Source: Rhodovulum steppense
GTDB taxonomy: Bacteria; Pseudomonadota; Alphaproteobacteria; Rhodobacterales; Rhodobacteraceae
Direction of reading: 5' to 3'
Assembly (NCBI RefSeq): GCF_004339675.1
Contig: NZ_SLVM01000009.1
Span: 62,001 to 126,000, forward strand
Length of the DNA stretch: 64,000 nucleotides
A program made the translations under genes and the position numbers. Positions 7,966 through 16,972 of the stretch are shown here, piece after piece; the first letter of the stretch is position 1; each line of letters begins with the position of its first letter. The notes beneath the pieces are model-generated. The model made no database searches. It saw only the letters and a program-made list of their open reading frames with translations, and had not been told where the DNA came from.

Positions 7966-9408
7966 ATGTATCACGATCTGGACCTGTTCATCGGCGGCGA
8001 CTGGCGCGCGGCGAGCGACGGCGCGACCCGCGGCGTCCACGACCCCGCGACCGAGGAGCAGCTTGGCACCATCGCGGTGGCAACCGAGGCCGATATCGAC
8101 GCGGCCCTTGCCGCCGCCAGGGCGGGCTTTGCCCAGTGGCGGCAGACGGGAACGTGGGAGCGCGGCGCGATCCTCAGGAAGGCCGCCGACCTGATCCGGG
8201 CGCGCACCGATGAAATCGCCACGCTCATGTCGCTGGAAACCGGCAAGCCGCTGGCCGAGGCCAAGGGCGAGACCGGCGCCGCCGCCGACCAGTTCGAATG
8301 GTATGCCGAGGAAACCAAGCGCATCTACGGCCAGATCATCGAGGCGCGCACGCCCGATGCCCGCATGGCCGTGATCCATCAGCCCGTGGGCGTGGTCGCC
8401 GCCTTCAGCGCCTGGAACTTTCCCGCGCTGCTGCCCGCGCGCAAGATCGCCGCGGCGCTGGGCGCGGGCTGCGCGATCATCGTGAAACCCGCGGGCGAGG
8501 CGCCGGCCTCCTGCGCCGCGCTGGTCAGGGCGTGCCACGACGCGGGCGTGCCGCCGGGCGCGGTCAATTTCCTGACCGGCAATTCCGGCATGATCGCCGA
8601 ACGCCTGATCGCCTCGCCCATCGTGCGCAAGGTCTCGGTCACGGGCTCTGTCCCGGTGGGCAAGGAGATCCTGCGGCTGGCGGCCGACGGCGTCAAACGC
8701 GTCTCGATGGAACTGGGCGGTCACGGACCCGTGCTGATCTTCGAGGACGTCGACCCCGAGAAGGTCGCGGAAACCTGCGCCGCCACCAAGTTCCGCAATT
8801 GCGGCCAGGTCTGCATCTCGCCCACGCGGTTCTACGTCCACGCATCCCTTTACGACCGCTTCTCCAAGCGCTTCGCCGAGGTGGCCAACGGGTTGAAACT
8901 CGGCCGCGGGCTGGACGAGGGTGTGCAGATGGGCCCGATGGCCAATGCCCGCGGCCTCTCGACCATCCAGGACCTCGTGGCCGACGCGGTGGACCGGGGC
9001 GCGGACATCCTCGCCGGGGGCCGCCGCCCCGAGGGCATCAACCGCGGCTTCTTCTACGCGCCCACGGTTCTGGGCCATGTCCCCGACGACGCCCGCGTGA
9101 TGCACGAGGAACCCTTCGGCCCGATCGCCCCCATCACGACGTTCCGCGACTACGACGAGGTGATGGAACGGGCGAACTCGCTGCCCTTCGGGTTGGCGGG
9201 ATACGTGTTCTCGAACGACCTGACCACGGCCACCAAAGCCTATGAAGACCTCGAATGCGGCATGATCGGCGTGAACGAGATGCTGCTGGCCACCGCCGAG
9301 GCCCCCTTCGGCGGCGTGAAGGAAAGCGGGATGGGGCGCGAGGGCGGATCGCTGGGGATCCACGACTATCTCGACCCGAAATACGTCAAGATGAAGCTCT
9401 CGCGGTAA
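7966..9408 (+). CDS. NAD(P)-dependent aldehyde dehydrogenase (succinate/2-oxoglutarate semialdehyde dehydrogenase-like)
   Basis: 480 residues; ATG 7 bases after the ThDP gene stop, with GAGGG 5 bases upstream. It is a full-length ALDH: the WNFPALLPARK segment near residue 150, cofactor-site lysine in VKPAGEAP (174), the general base Glu249 in MELGG and the catalytic Cys283 in NCGQVCISPTRF. The substrate loop and the AEAPFGGVKESGMGREGG ending resemble SSADH/GabD and alpha-ketoglutaric semialdehyde dehydrogenases. In non-phosphorylating sugar-acid pathways a dehydratase of the type encoded next door feeds such an enzyme, yielding 2-oxoglutarate, so that role is a reasonable inference; another semialdehyde is possible. 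Confidence 0.88.
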   Translation: MYHDLDLFIGGDWRAASDGATRGVHDPATEEQLGTIAVATEADIDAALAAARAGFAQWRQTGTWERGAILRKAADLIRARTDEIATLMSLETGKPLAEAKGETGAAADQFEWYAEETKRIYGQIIEARTPDARMAVIHQPVGVVAAFSAWNFPALLPARKIAAALGAGCAIIVKPAGEAPASCAALVRACHDAGVPPGAVNFLTGNSGMIAERLIASPIVRKVSVTGSVPVGKEILRLAADGVKRVSMELGGHGPVLIFEDVDPEKVAETCAATKFRNCGQVCISPTRFYVHASLYDRFSKRFAEVANGLKLGRGLDEGVQMGPMANARGLSTIQDLVADAVDRGADILAGGRRPEGINRGFFYAPTVLGHVPDDARVMHEEPFGPIAPITTFRDYDEVMERANSLPFGLAGYVFSNDLTTATKAYEDLECGMIGVNEMLLATAEAPFGGVKESGMGREGGSLGIHDYLDPKYVKMKLSR

Positions 9409-9417
9409 GGGGTTGCA

Positions 9418-11136
9418 ATGAGTGACGAAACCAAGGACAGGGGCCTCGCCCGCGGGCTCACGAACTACGGCGACCGCGATTTCTCGGTCTACCTGCGCAA
9501 CTCCTTCGCAGCCTCGATGGGCTATTCCCGCGAGGTGCTGAAGAAACCCATCGTCGGCATCGCCAACAGCGCGTCGGGCTTCAACAACTGCCACCGGCAT
9601 TTCCCCGAACTGATCGAGGCGGTGAAGCGCGGCGTGCTGCTGGGCGGCGGCCTGCCCATCGAGTTTCCCACGATCTCGCTGGGCGAGGTGTTCCTGAACC
9701 CCACCTCGCTGAAATTCCGCAACCTCATGGCGATGGACACCGAAGAGATGATCCGCGCCCAGCCGATGGATGCGGTGGTCCTGGTGGGCGGCTGCGACAA
9801 GACGGTGCCCGCGCAACTGATGGGCGCAGCCTCGGCCGACCTGCCGGCGGTGCAGCTGGTGGCTGGCCCGATGATGACCTCGCGCTACGGCAATGAACGG
9901 CTGGGCGCCTGCACCGATTGCCGCCGCTTCTGGGGCAAGTATCGCGCGGGCGAGATTTCCACCGACGAGATCAACGAGATCGAGGGGCGGCTGGCCACCA
10001 CCGCGGGCACCTGCGCGGTGATGGGCACGGCGTCCACCATGGCCTGCATCGCCGAGACGCTGGGCATGGCGCTGCCCGGCACCGCCGCCATTCCCGCCGT
10101 CCACGCCGACCGGTTGCGCGCGGCCGAGGCCTCGGGGCTGGCGGCGGCGCGGATGATCGAGAACCCGATCCGACCCAGCCAGGTCATCACCGCGAAATCG
10201 GTCGAGAACGCGCTCCGCGTTCTGCTGGCGCTGGGCGGGTCCACCAACGCGATCATCCACCTGACGGCGGTCGCCGGGCGGCTGGGGATCGACATTCCGC
10301 TGTCCCGGCTCAACGAACTTTCCGACGAAACCCCGGTGCTGGTGAACCTCAAGCCCGTGGGCAACCACTACATGGAGGATTTCTTCTTCGCGGGCGGGGT
10401 AGGGGCCGTGCTGCGGGAACTCAAGCCGCTGCTGCATCTCGATACGCTGACCGTCACCGGCGAAACGCTGGGCGACCGGCTGGAAACCGATCCGGGCTTT
10501 GTCGACCGCACCGTGATCGCCAGCGCCGAGGCGCCGCTGGAACCCCAGGGCGGGCTTGTGGCGCTGTTCGGCAACCTCGCCCCGCGCGGCGCGATCCTGA
10601 AACGCTCGGCTGCCGACAAGACCCTGTTCGAACACGAGGGCAGGGCGGTCGTCTTTTCCTCGCTTGCCGATCTCGCCGCGCGGGTGGACGACCCCGATCT
10701 CGACATCGGCCCCGACGACATCATGGTGCTGCAGAACGCCGGGCCCAAGAGCGCGTCCGGCATGCCCGAGGCGGGCTATCTGCCGATCCCGAAGAAGCTG
10801 TCGTCCAAGGGGCTCAAGGACATGATCCGCATTTCGGACGCGCGCATGTCGGGCACCGCCTTCGGCACCATCGTCCTGCATGTCGCGCCCGAGGCGGCGA
10901 TCGGCGGGCCGCTGGCGCTGGTGCGCACGGGCGACCGGATCAGGCTGTCGGTGTCGGAGAAACGCATCGAACTGCTGGTGGACGCGGCCGAGCTTGACCG
11001 CCGCCGGGCCGAATGGGCTCCGGATATCGTGCCACCCGAGCAACGCCGCGGCTATGACCGGCTCTATGTCGAATATGTCCTGCAGGCCGACGAAGGCTGC
11101 GATTTCAATTTCCTCAGACCCGTTTCGAGTGGCTGA
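9418..11136 (+). CDS. IlvD/Edd-family sugar-acid (aldonate) dehydratase
   Basis: 572 residues, 9 bases after the ALDH gene. The three cysteines that bind the 2Fe-2S cluster in this family are in place: Cys58 (FNNCHRH), Cys126 (VGGCDKT) and Cys199 (AGTCAVMGTAST). The C-terminal half has the swivelling-domain motif ISDARMSGTAFGT. The pattern TDCRRFWGKYRAG in place of the branched-chain enzyme's sequence points to the aldonate dehydratase branch (L-arabonate, D-xylonate or related) rather than to dihydroxyacid dehydratase for valine/isoleucine. It removes water from a 2,3-dihydroxy acid to give a 2-keto-3-deoxy acid. It is the last gene of the operon; 207 bases without a clear terminator follow. 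Confidence 0.88.
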   Translation: MSDETKDRGLARGLTNYGDRDFSVYLRNSFAASMGYSREVLKKPIVGIANSASGFNNCHRHFPELIEAVKRGVLLGGGLPIEFPTISLGEVFLNPTSLKFRNLMAMDTEEMIRAQPMDAVVLVGGCDKTVPAQLMGAASADLPAVQLVAGPMMTSRYGNERLGACTDCRRFWGKYRAGEISTDEINEIEGRLATTAGTCAVMGTASTMACIAETLGMALPGTAAIPAVHADRLRAAEASGLAAARMIENPIRPSQVITAKSVENALRVLLALGGSTNAIIHLTAVAGRLGIDIPLSRLNELSDETPVLVNLKPVGNHYMEDFFFAGGVGAVLRELKPLLHLDTLTVTGETLGDRLETDPGFVDRTVIASAEAPLEPQGGLVALFGNLAPRGAILKRSAADKTLFEHEGRAVVFSSLADLAARVDDPDLDIGPDDIMVLQNAGPKSASGMPEAGYLPIPKKLSSKGLKDMIRISDARMSGTAFGTIVLHVAPEAAIGGPLALVRTGDRIRLSVSEKRIELLVDAAELDRRRAEWAPDIVPPEQRRGYDRLYVEYVLQADEGCDFNFLRPVSSG

Positions 11137-11343
11137 CCGGCAGAAGGCAGCGGCCTTTCGAACGATCAGACCGGACCGGATTCCATTGGGATCAATTTGC
11201 GGCGTTGTCCCGAGGGCGCGCGTTGGGTAACATCATCAGGCACGGCGTGGGCTGACATTTCGGTGACGTTGCGGCCGGTTTCAAGGCTCGGATTCGTTCC
11301 AGTCTGCACGCTGGTCTGATATCCCACATGGGGGTGGGGTGGA

Positions 11344-13038
11344 ATGGGCGAGAGGATTGGGTCGGGGGCATCGCCATCGGATTCCCGCTTTTCCGGGGAT
11401 GACCACGCGAGAGTCTTCGAACTGCTGAATTCGAAGGCTTGGGAAAAGCGCCTCGAAGAGGCCCGTCTTCAGCGTGGGAAGGTGCTTGCCGAGAAAGCGG
11501 CCCGGGCAGGGCTCCGCGCTCTGTCCGATGCGGTCGAAGACGGCGAGCAACCGACCGGCGTGCAGGGGGACGCCCGTGTTGCCACGGCGCTTCGGACGCT
11601 GCGCCAGGCGGAGTCCGCGGCGGCAGAGGAGGTCGGCAACCCTGCCCTCCCACCCGGCCTGCGCGTCGAGGCTGAGGCGTCCGCGCCCGCGTCGAAGCGG
11701 CGTGGCTTTCGATCCGCGCGCGCGTTGCGTCCTGTTCCCGCCTTGCCGGTCAACGCGTCACAGGGTGCGCAGCGGCTTGAAACGGCGCTTGCCCGTGCCC
11801 GGGTCGCACGATTGGACGGCGGTGCTGGGCGTTGGCGCGGTCGGCTTGGCCGGTTCGTTTTTGTCGCCATGGCCTTTGCGATGGGACTGGTCGCGGGGAT
11901 CGCGGCTGTGCGGGTGGCGGGATTGATCGGGCATGGGGCGGCGTCGGTTGTCGCAACGCCAGAGAGCACGCGCGGCCCGATTGCGGCGGCCATCCCGGCC
12001 GCATCCGACTTGCCGTCGGGTCAAAGCCTCTCCCACCCCATCGCCGCGGCTGGTCCTGTCGCATTCCGGCCCGCGCAGGAGGCCGTGCTGTCCACCCAGG
12101 CACCGGTCGTCCCGGCCGTATCCCCGGGTCTACCTGTGCCCGACATGTCGCTTGCGGGTGATGTGCGGACGACACCCGTGCTGGCCGATCCGGGCGGGGT
12201 TCCGCTCCTCGGGTCTGCGACCTTGCCGCCCGCCCGCCCCGCCACCGATCTGGCGGTCGCGCCTGTGCCGCCCCGTCCGCCTGTCGCCGAGCCTGCGCCG
12301 CGTGGGCCGATAGAAGCGCCAGAGCCGCCGGGTCTTGTGGCCCTCGCCCATCGTCCCGTCGCAGCCGGGACGGCTCATTCCGGTCCTGTCCCGACCGCGC
12401 TGCCCCCGATGCCCGTTCCCTGGGCCGGTGGGCAATCGCTGTCCGCGCCATCCGCACGCCTGACGGATCAGGCGGTGCCGCAATCGGAGAGTCCGGTCCA
12501 GATGGTCGCGCTGCCGACTGCACCCGCCGGTCGGCTTGCTCTGGTTCAGCCGCCCGCCCCGCAACCTGCCGCCGCTCCGCCGCCCCCCATGCCCGCACCG
12601 GACGTCTTCGTCAGGGTCTTCGTGACGAACGCGGTGTCGGATGACGGGATCGCCAAAACGGTGGCGTCGCTGGACGGGGCGGGCTACGACATGGCGCCGC
12701 CCGCACGGGTGCGGGTCGTGATCGCCGAGACCGATGTGCGTTTTTTCCATCGCCAGGATGCCGAAGCGGCGCGCGTGCTGGCCGAGCATCTGGACGGAGT
12801 GACGCGCGACTTCACCGGGGCTGCAAGGAAGCCGCGGCCTGGGCAGTTGGAACTCTGGCTGGCGGGCGGCGCGCGACAACCCCAGCCAGCCCGCACCACG
12901 CAACCCGAAATGCGCACGGTCCGGCCGCCGACTCAGGCCGCGACCAGCCGACGCAGTCAGGCCCCGGCACAGACCACGACCGCGGCGGAACTGCGAAACG
13001 AAGTGCTCCGGAAGCTGAGAGAGGTCAACAGCCAGTGA
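11344..13038 (+). CDS. Hypothetical single-pass membrane protein with LytR_C-like C-terminal domain
   Basis: Up to 564 residues, not recognised as a named protein. The first 165 residues are charged and partly helical; residues about 169-195 form one transmembrane segment; residues about 200-415 are an extended Pro/Ala-rich, presumably periplasmic, linker; residues about 417-500 (FVRVFVTNAV to HLDGVTRDF) resemble the LytR/CpsA/Psr C-terminal or SPOR-like domain, with a short strand-helix pattern and an RFFHRQDAEAARVLAEHL segment. The tail is Gln/Thr-rich. Residues 12-20 lie in a REP-like palindrome, so the true start may be downstream. The gene sits between a catabolic operon and a decayed glycosyltransferase cassette, so an envelope or polysaccharide role is conceivable but unproven. 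Confidence 0.6.
   Translation: MGERIGSGASPSDSRFSGDDHARVFELLNSKAWEKRLEEARLQRGKVLAEKAARAGLRALSDAVEDGEQPTGVQGDARVATALRTLRQAESAAAEEVGNPALPPGLRVEAEASAPASKRRGFRSARALRPVPALPVNASQGAQRLETALARARVARLDGGAGRWRGRLGRFVFVAMAFAMGLVAGIAAVRVAGLIGHGAASVVATPESTRGPIAAAIPAASDLPSGQSLSHPIAAAGPVAFRPAQEAVLSTQAPVVPAVSPGLPVPDMSLAGDVRTTPVLADPGGVPLLGSATLPPARPATDLAVAPVPPRPPVAEPAPRGPIEAPEPPGLVALAHRPVAAGTAHSGPVPTALPPMPVPWAGGQSLSAPSARLTDQAVPQSESPVQMVALPTAPAGRLALVQPPAPQPAAAPPPPMPAPDVFVRVFVTNAVSDDGIAKTVASLDGAGYDMAPPARVRVVIAETDVRFFHRQDAEAARVLAEHLDGVTRDFTGAARKPRPGQLELWLAGGARQPQPARTTQPEMRTVRPPTQAATSRRSQAPAQTTTAAELRNEVLRKLREVNSQ
11379..11403 (-). repeat. REP-like palindromic element
   Basis: Read on the minus strand this 25-base stretch begins GTCATCCCCGG and ends GCGGGAATCC, the form of the dispersed extragenic palindromes common in proteobacteria (those that, when mistranslated, give VIPxKAGI or SFPRKRES peptides). 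Arms ATTCCCGC and CGGGGAT pair imperfectly around TTTTC. It is a single copy in this window and lies inside the proposed first 20 codons of the hypothetical gene, suggesting either insertion into the coding region or a misplaced gene start. Confidence 0.6.
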
Positions 13039-13468
13039 CCGGCTGTCAATGGTCATGATGCGCCGCCGCGGATGGCGGCGAGGATAACGGGGGAGAAAGG
13101 GATAAGGCCACGCCCGACAGACGACTTCTGGCCATCGTGACGGGGACTGGTGATGATCATGGGAACGCTGGGCGCGCGCGCGAGGCGACGCTGTAGCAGC
13201 TTCAGTTCATCGACAGCATGTTGACGCGCAAGGATGCATGGGGGCGTGGCAGTATCTGCGCCAGGACCCCACCTCATGGTGGACGTGGACGCACTTCCGG
13301 TGCAATTGCGCAAGTTCTGCAACGACGTGACGGTGGGCGGTTGAACTGCGACTTCATTCCCGATCCGACCGTGCTTGTGGCCCGGTCGGGCGGTGACGGC
13401 GCAAGTGCCGCGCCCTCCCTCGATCCCGGGTCGGCCGGGATCTATTGTGTCCCTTGCAGGACTCCCGC
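13039..13468. other. Non-coding or remnant stretch before the glycosyltransferase cassette
   Basis: This 430-base interval has no open frame that I can support as a gene. Short coding-like fragments appear in different frames (for example around 13276-13344 and 13345-13440, reading MVDVDALPVQLRKFC and CDFIPDPTVLVAR), which may be debris of another gene decaying with the cassette that follows. I could not assign them to a family. No terminator or RNA gene is evident. Confidence 0.4.
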
Positions 13469-14519
13469 ATGGCCAGCCGCGCCCGGTTGCCGCAGCTTGC
13501 CTATGTTGTCGATCCGCGGTTTCCGGGCGGCACCTCGGCCTCCGTTGCGGCCGAGTGGCGGGTGGCCGCGGCGCTGGGGCGGTTCACGGTCCATGCCCGC
13601 TGGGCGGGGATGTTCGGCACGGCGCGGCAGGTCGCGCCGGTACTGCGCGAGGTGCTGGACGAACTGTGCCTGCCGTTGGTCTGGGACGCGCCCGGCATCG
13701 CGGCCGATGTGGCGATCCTGCACAATCCGGCCTTTCTGAAATTCTTGCCTGATTTCGAAGGCTGGATCGTGGCGCGCCACCTTGTCGTGGTCGCGCACGA
13801 GAATTTCCTGCGCCCGGGCGGTATCAAGGGGTTCGACGTGGGCGCCTGTCTGGATCGGATCGACCGTGCCTCGCTGGCGCTTCGGAAATCGTCGACGCCG
13901 ATCTCGCCGCATAATCGCGCCACGGTGACGGCTGGAAGTACAGCCGGGAAGGGGCGGCGGGACGTGCTGAGCGAGGACTGGTTCAACATCTGCGAGATGT
14001 CGTGCCAGACCCCAGCCGCAAGGCCTCGTGACCGGCGGGGGCGGCATTCGCGCCCAGGTTTCGAGAAATTCCCCCTCTTGCCGATCTCGATCGTTTCTTT
14101 TCGGCCCATGCCGAGGCCAGCGTGATCCTGGGGGCGGACATGCTGCTGGCCGGGCGGTGGCGCGTCCGCACTGGACATTGTTGCCGTTCTGCTCTGCCGA
14201 GGTCGGGGTTTATTTCGCGATGATCGATTTCATGGTGCCGACCGGGCGCGAGAGCTTCGGACAGGCGTTCGTCGAGGCTCTCGCCGCTGGCAAGGTCGTG
14301 ATGACCGACCCCGAAACCGGCGCGGTCTTCGGACGGGGTGTCATCGCCAGCCGCCCCGACGATGTCGACGCGGCGGTGGAGCGGCTGATCGCCGATCCTG
14401 CTGCTCATGCGGCACAGGCGGCACACGGGCAGGCGGCTCTCGACGGGTTCTCGGCGGCAGCTTTCGCAGTCCGGCTCAAGGCGCTCATCGGTGCCGCGCT
14501 GCGGGCGCGCGCAGCATGA
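13469..14519 (+). pseudogene. Glycosyltransferase (GT4-like) pseudogene, two frameshifts
   Basis: Starts at ATG 13469 and reads in one frame to about 14080 (LAYVVDPRFPGGTSAS, HENFLRPGGIKGFDVG, EDWFNICEM), continues one frame back from about 14083 (DLDRFFSAHAEASVILGADM), then one frame back again from about 14170 (LLPFCSAEVGVYFAM, PTGRESFGQAFVEALAAGKV, ending in TGA at 14517-14519). Both shifts behave like single-base deletions. The C-terminal part with a conserved Glu-x7-Glu-like region and a D-x-E donor motif is characteristic of retaining glycosyltransferases. The reconstructed protein of about 350 residues would add a sugar to an envelope polysaccharide or glycolipid. The stop overlaps the next gene's ATG. 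Confidence 0.75.
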
Positions 14520-16018
14520 TCCTTTTCGAGGGCGGCAGCCGCAACCAGCGTGCCTATGACGCACAGCTTACCTTTGCCGCGCGGGGGGCACCGGGCGGTG
14601 TTCCATGCCGATGGGCTGCCCGGCGATCCCGACCTCGGCCGCACCTACGAGGTGGCGCCCTTCCTTGTCGATACCGAGGATCTGGCGGTCAAGACGATCT
14701 TCCCGCTGGGGGTGGACGAGTTGGAGGACCGGGAACTGGCGGACTTACGCAACCGCGCGCCGTGGCCGGATGTGCCGTTCGTCGCCACCGGGCGGTTCGC
14801 CGATCATCAGGCCTATCTTGGCGCATGGGGCCGACTGGCCCATGCGCTGGGCCGCGAGCCCCGGGTGATCGATCTCACCGAGACCCAGCCCAGACCGCTG
14901 ATCGCGGGCGCGACGATGCTGCTGGTTGCCGAGCGCGAACCCCGGTCGACCGGACGCTTTTCCTGCAGACCAATGGGGCCGGGCTGGGCCATGCCCAACG
15001 CTGCACCGTCATCGCCGATGCGCTGTCTGCGGCGTGCGCCCGGCCTTTGCGGCCTTTCTCTTCTGCGTGCCGATGATCCTGGGGCGCGGCTATGACTGCC
15101 TTCCACTGGTGCAGAAAAGGGAGGTACCATCCCGAACCCTATGCAAATGACGTGCTGACCTATCTGCGGCTCGGTCGGGCGTTGGAGCGTGGCGACTGTC
15201 TGGTCTTTGGCGGCGGCTATGTGTTCGATTCGATCCTTCGTACCGTTCTGGAACGCGACCTTTGTGCGGTCTGGATCCGCCGCGGCCTATGGCCGCCGGG
15301 CCGGGAAAGCGATCTTGCGCTCGACCGCGAGCGCATCTTCGAACGGGTAATCGTGCCCTCCGAGCCTTCTCCGAACTGAATGCCCCCTACAGTTTCGGGC
15401 CGCGTGTCCATTATGTCGGCCCCATCGTCCGGCAGACCCTGCAGGTGCCAGCTGCATGCGGCGCGCTACGCAAGCTTTTGGCCGAGCGTTTTGGTCGAAG
15501 GTTCGAACGGCTGATGATCTCGATGCTGGGGGGCGCCTCGGACCGGACGGCGCAGTTGCAGGCGATCGCGGTGATGCTGGCGGGACGCGAGGAGGTGCTG
15601 CACCTGATCGTGGTCTGGCCCTGCGGAATGTGGCGGCGAGGCTTTACGTCTGGCCCAATACCCGCGTCGTGCAGACCTTCGAGGCCGCTGCGCTGGCTCT
15701 GGCTGCCGATCTGGTGATCTCTGCGGCGGGCTACAATTCGGTACACGAGATCCTTTTAACTGCATTCCCGCGGCGCTGATTCCGCAAAGCGCGCCCTCTC
15801 TCGATGACCAGACCCGGCGCGCCCGGTCGCTGCCCGATCGAGGGCTATGCGCAATCGTCGACGAGACGGAGTTGTTGCGTCTGGAACGGGTGCTGGCCGA
15901 GTGTCTGGGCGGCGACAGGGCGGTTGGATTCCGTCAGACGCGGGCGGCGGTCGATCTGCCCGCGCCCGGTGCCGAAGAGGCTGCGCGGCTCATCGCCGAG
16001 ACCGGGGAGGTCTCCTGA
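14516..16018 (+). pseudogene. Second glycosyltransferase (MurG/GT28-like) pseudogene with about seven frameshifts
   Basis: Starts at ATG 14516 (ATGA overlap with the preceding gene) and ends at TGA 16016-16018. The reconstructed chain of about 500 residues runs MILFEGGSRNQRAYD, then after a +1 shift at the G6 tract 14583-14588, TYEVAPFLVDTEDLAVKTIF; then LFLQTNGAGLGHAQR (the N-terminal glycine loop of MurG-like enzymes), RGYDCLPLVQK, YANDVLTYLRLGRALERGDC, VHYVGPIVRQTL, LISAAGYNSVHEIL-like donor site, and GLCAIVDETELLRLERVL. Each piece is in a different frame from its neighbour. Several shifts fall in homopolymers (G6, A4G3 near 15116, T4 at 15754-15757). No functional product is possible as sequenced. 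Confidence 0.78.
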
Positions 16019-16392
16019 TGGGAACCGGATGGGGTGCCATTCTCGGCCGGATAACGCAGGCCCGGCCCGAGGATCTGGTCCCTCTGATCCAGACGGGTCA
16101 CGACCGCCCGCGCGGTCGGTAATTGACGTAATGCTTTCGCGGATCGGGGTGCGCCTCGCCGAACCGCTGGACAATCCCGCCCGCGCGGCTCTGCGTCTGG
16201 CTGCGGCGGCGGTCGAGCGGCACGTCTTCCCGGTGATCCTGTCGCGGATCGACCAGTCCTGGTTCGAGTGCTTCGGTTTCCGCGTCGAGCGCGTGCCGCC
16301 CGGCGACGAGTCGGGGGGGCAAGACGGAACTGCGCACGTCCTGGAACCTCACGATCATCATCGACGGCTGTGACATCGGCCTGCTGGGCTAG
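16018..16392 (+). pseudogene. Small companion gene of the glycosyltransferase cassette, two frameshifts
   Basis: ATG 16018 overlaps the stop of the second glycosyltransferase (TGATG). The first frame gives a 34-residue peptide ending at 16122; coding character then continues in another frame (DVMLSRIGVRLAEPLDNPARA, HVFPVILSRIDQSWFECFGF) and, after a run of seven G at 16313-16319, returns to the first frame (LRTSWNLTIIIDGCDIGLLG) to a TAG at 16390-16392. Removing one G would restore the second join. The reconstructed product is about 120 residues, of unknown function, with no signal peptide. It converges on pqiC, whose stop overlaps its 3' end by four bases. Confidence 0.6.
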
Positions 16393-16961
16393 CGCAGCCC
16401 CTCGCGCGCGATCAGCGCGGCAAGGTCGCGCAGCGCCTCGCCGCGGGCCGCGGCGATGGCGGCCGGGCCGCCGCCGGGGGCGATCCGGGTGGTGATGGCA
16501 AAACTGCCCGAACGCCCGCGCCGCCCCTGTTCGGGGGCCACGAAATACTGGCCCGACAACCGGAACCGGCCATCCGCCTCGGCCAGCATGTCCGAGACGC
16601 GCACCTCCAGCGTGGCCGCGGCGCGCTCGAAGAAGGGCCAGGGCTCGGCGGCGACGGTGGCCCCCGTCATCCGGCCCAGATAGCGCGCCAGGTCGCCGGT
16701 GATCGCACGGGCCGGATCGTCGGCCCAAAGCACCGCGGGCGCGGGCGCCAGCGCCCCGTCCGCGGTGCGGATATGGATCTCGTCAGAGGCGGCATAGGCA
16801 GGCAGCGCAACCTCGCGCAGCGCGACGGTGGCAAAGGCCGAGGGCAGGCGCGGACCCGCGACCGGCGCCTCGGGCACGGTGTAGCGCAGGGGCGGGGTGC
16901 TGGCGCAGCCTGCGGCAAGGGCGACCAGCGCAAAGGCGAGAAGGGGGGCGGCGTGCTTCAT
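16389..16961 (-). CDS. pqiC: PqiC-type outer-membrane lipoprotein (ABC transport auxiliary)
   Basis: 190 residues. The signal peptide ends in a lipobox, LAAGC, so Cys19 should be lipidated. The mature part (RYTVPEAP, ATVALREVALPAYAASDEI, YLGRM) matches the PqiC/YmbA family, which anchors the PqiB MCE tunnel to the outer membrane. It is the last gene of the pqiA-pqiA-pqiB-pqiC operon, 11 bases after pqiB. The Pqi system is thought to move phospholipids or other lipids between inner and outer membranes. Confidence 0.85.
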   Translation of the reverse strand: MKHAAPLLAFALVALAAGCASTPPLRYTVPEAPVAGPRLPSAFATVALREVALPAYAASDEIHIRTADGALAPAPAVLWADDPARAITGDLARYLGRMTGATVAAEPWPFFERAAATLEVRVSDMLAEADGRFRLSGQYFVAPEQGRRGRSGSFAITTRIAPGGGPAAIAAARGEALRDLAALIAREGLR

Positions 16962-16972
16962 CTCTGGCGTCC

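Noticed and set aside
7660-11043. A very long open frame (over 1100 codons) on the minus strand opposite the ThDP, ALDH and dehydratase genes
   Set aside because: Antisense of well-supported genes in GC-rich DNA; its product is Arg/His/Gly-rich with no domain.
16313-16319. Run of seven G as a phase-variation switch
   Set aside because: Changing it would repair only one join; the preceding glycosyltransferase genes carry many other shifts.
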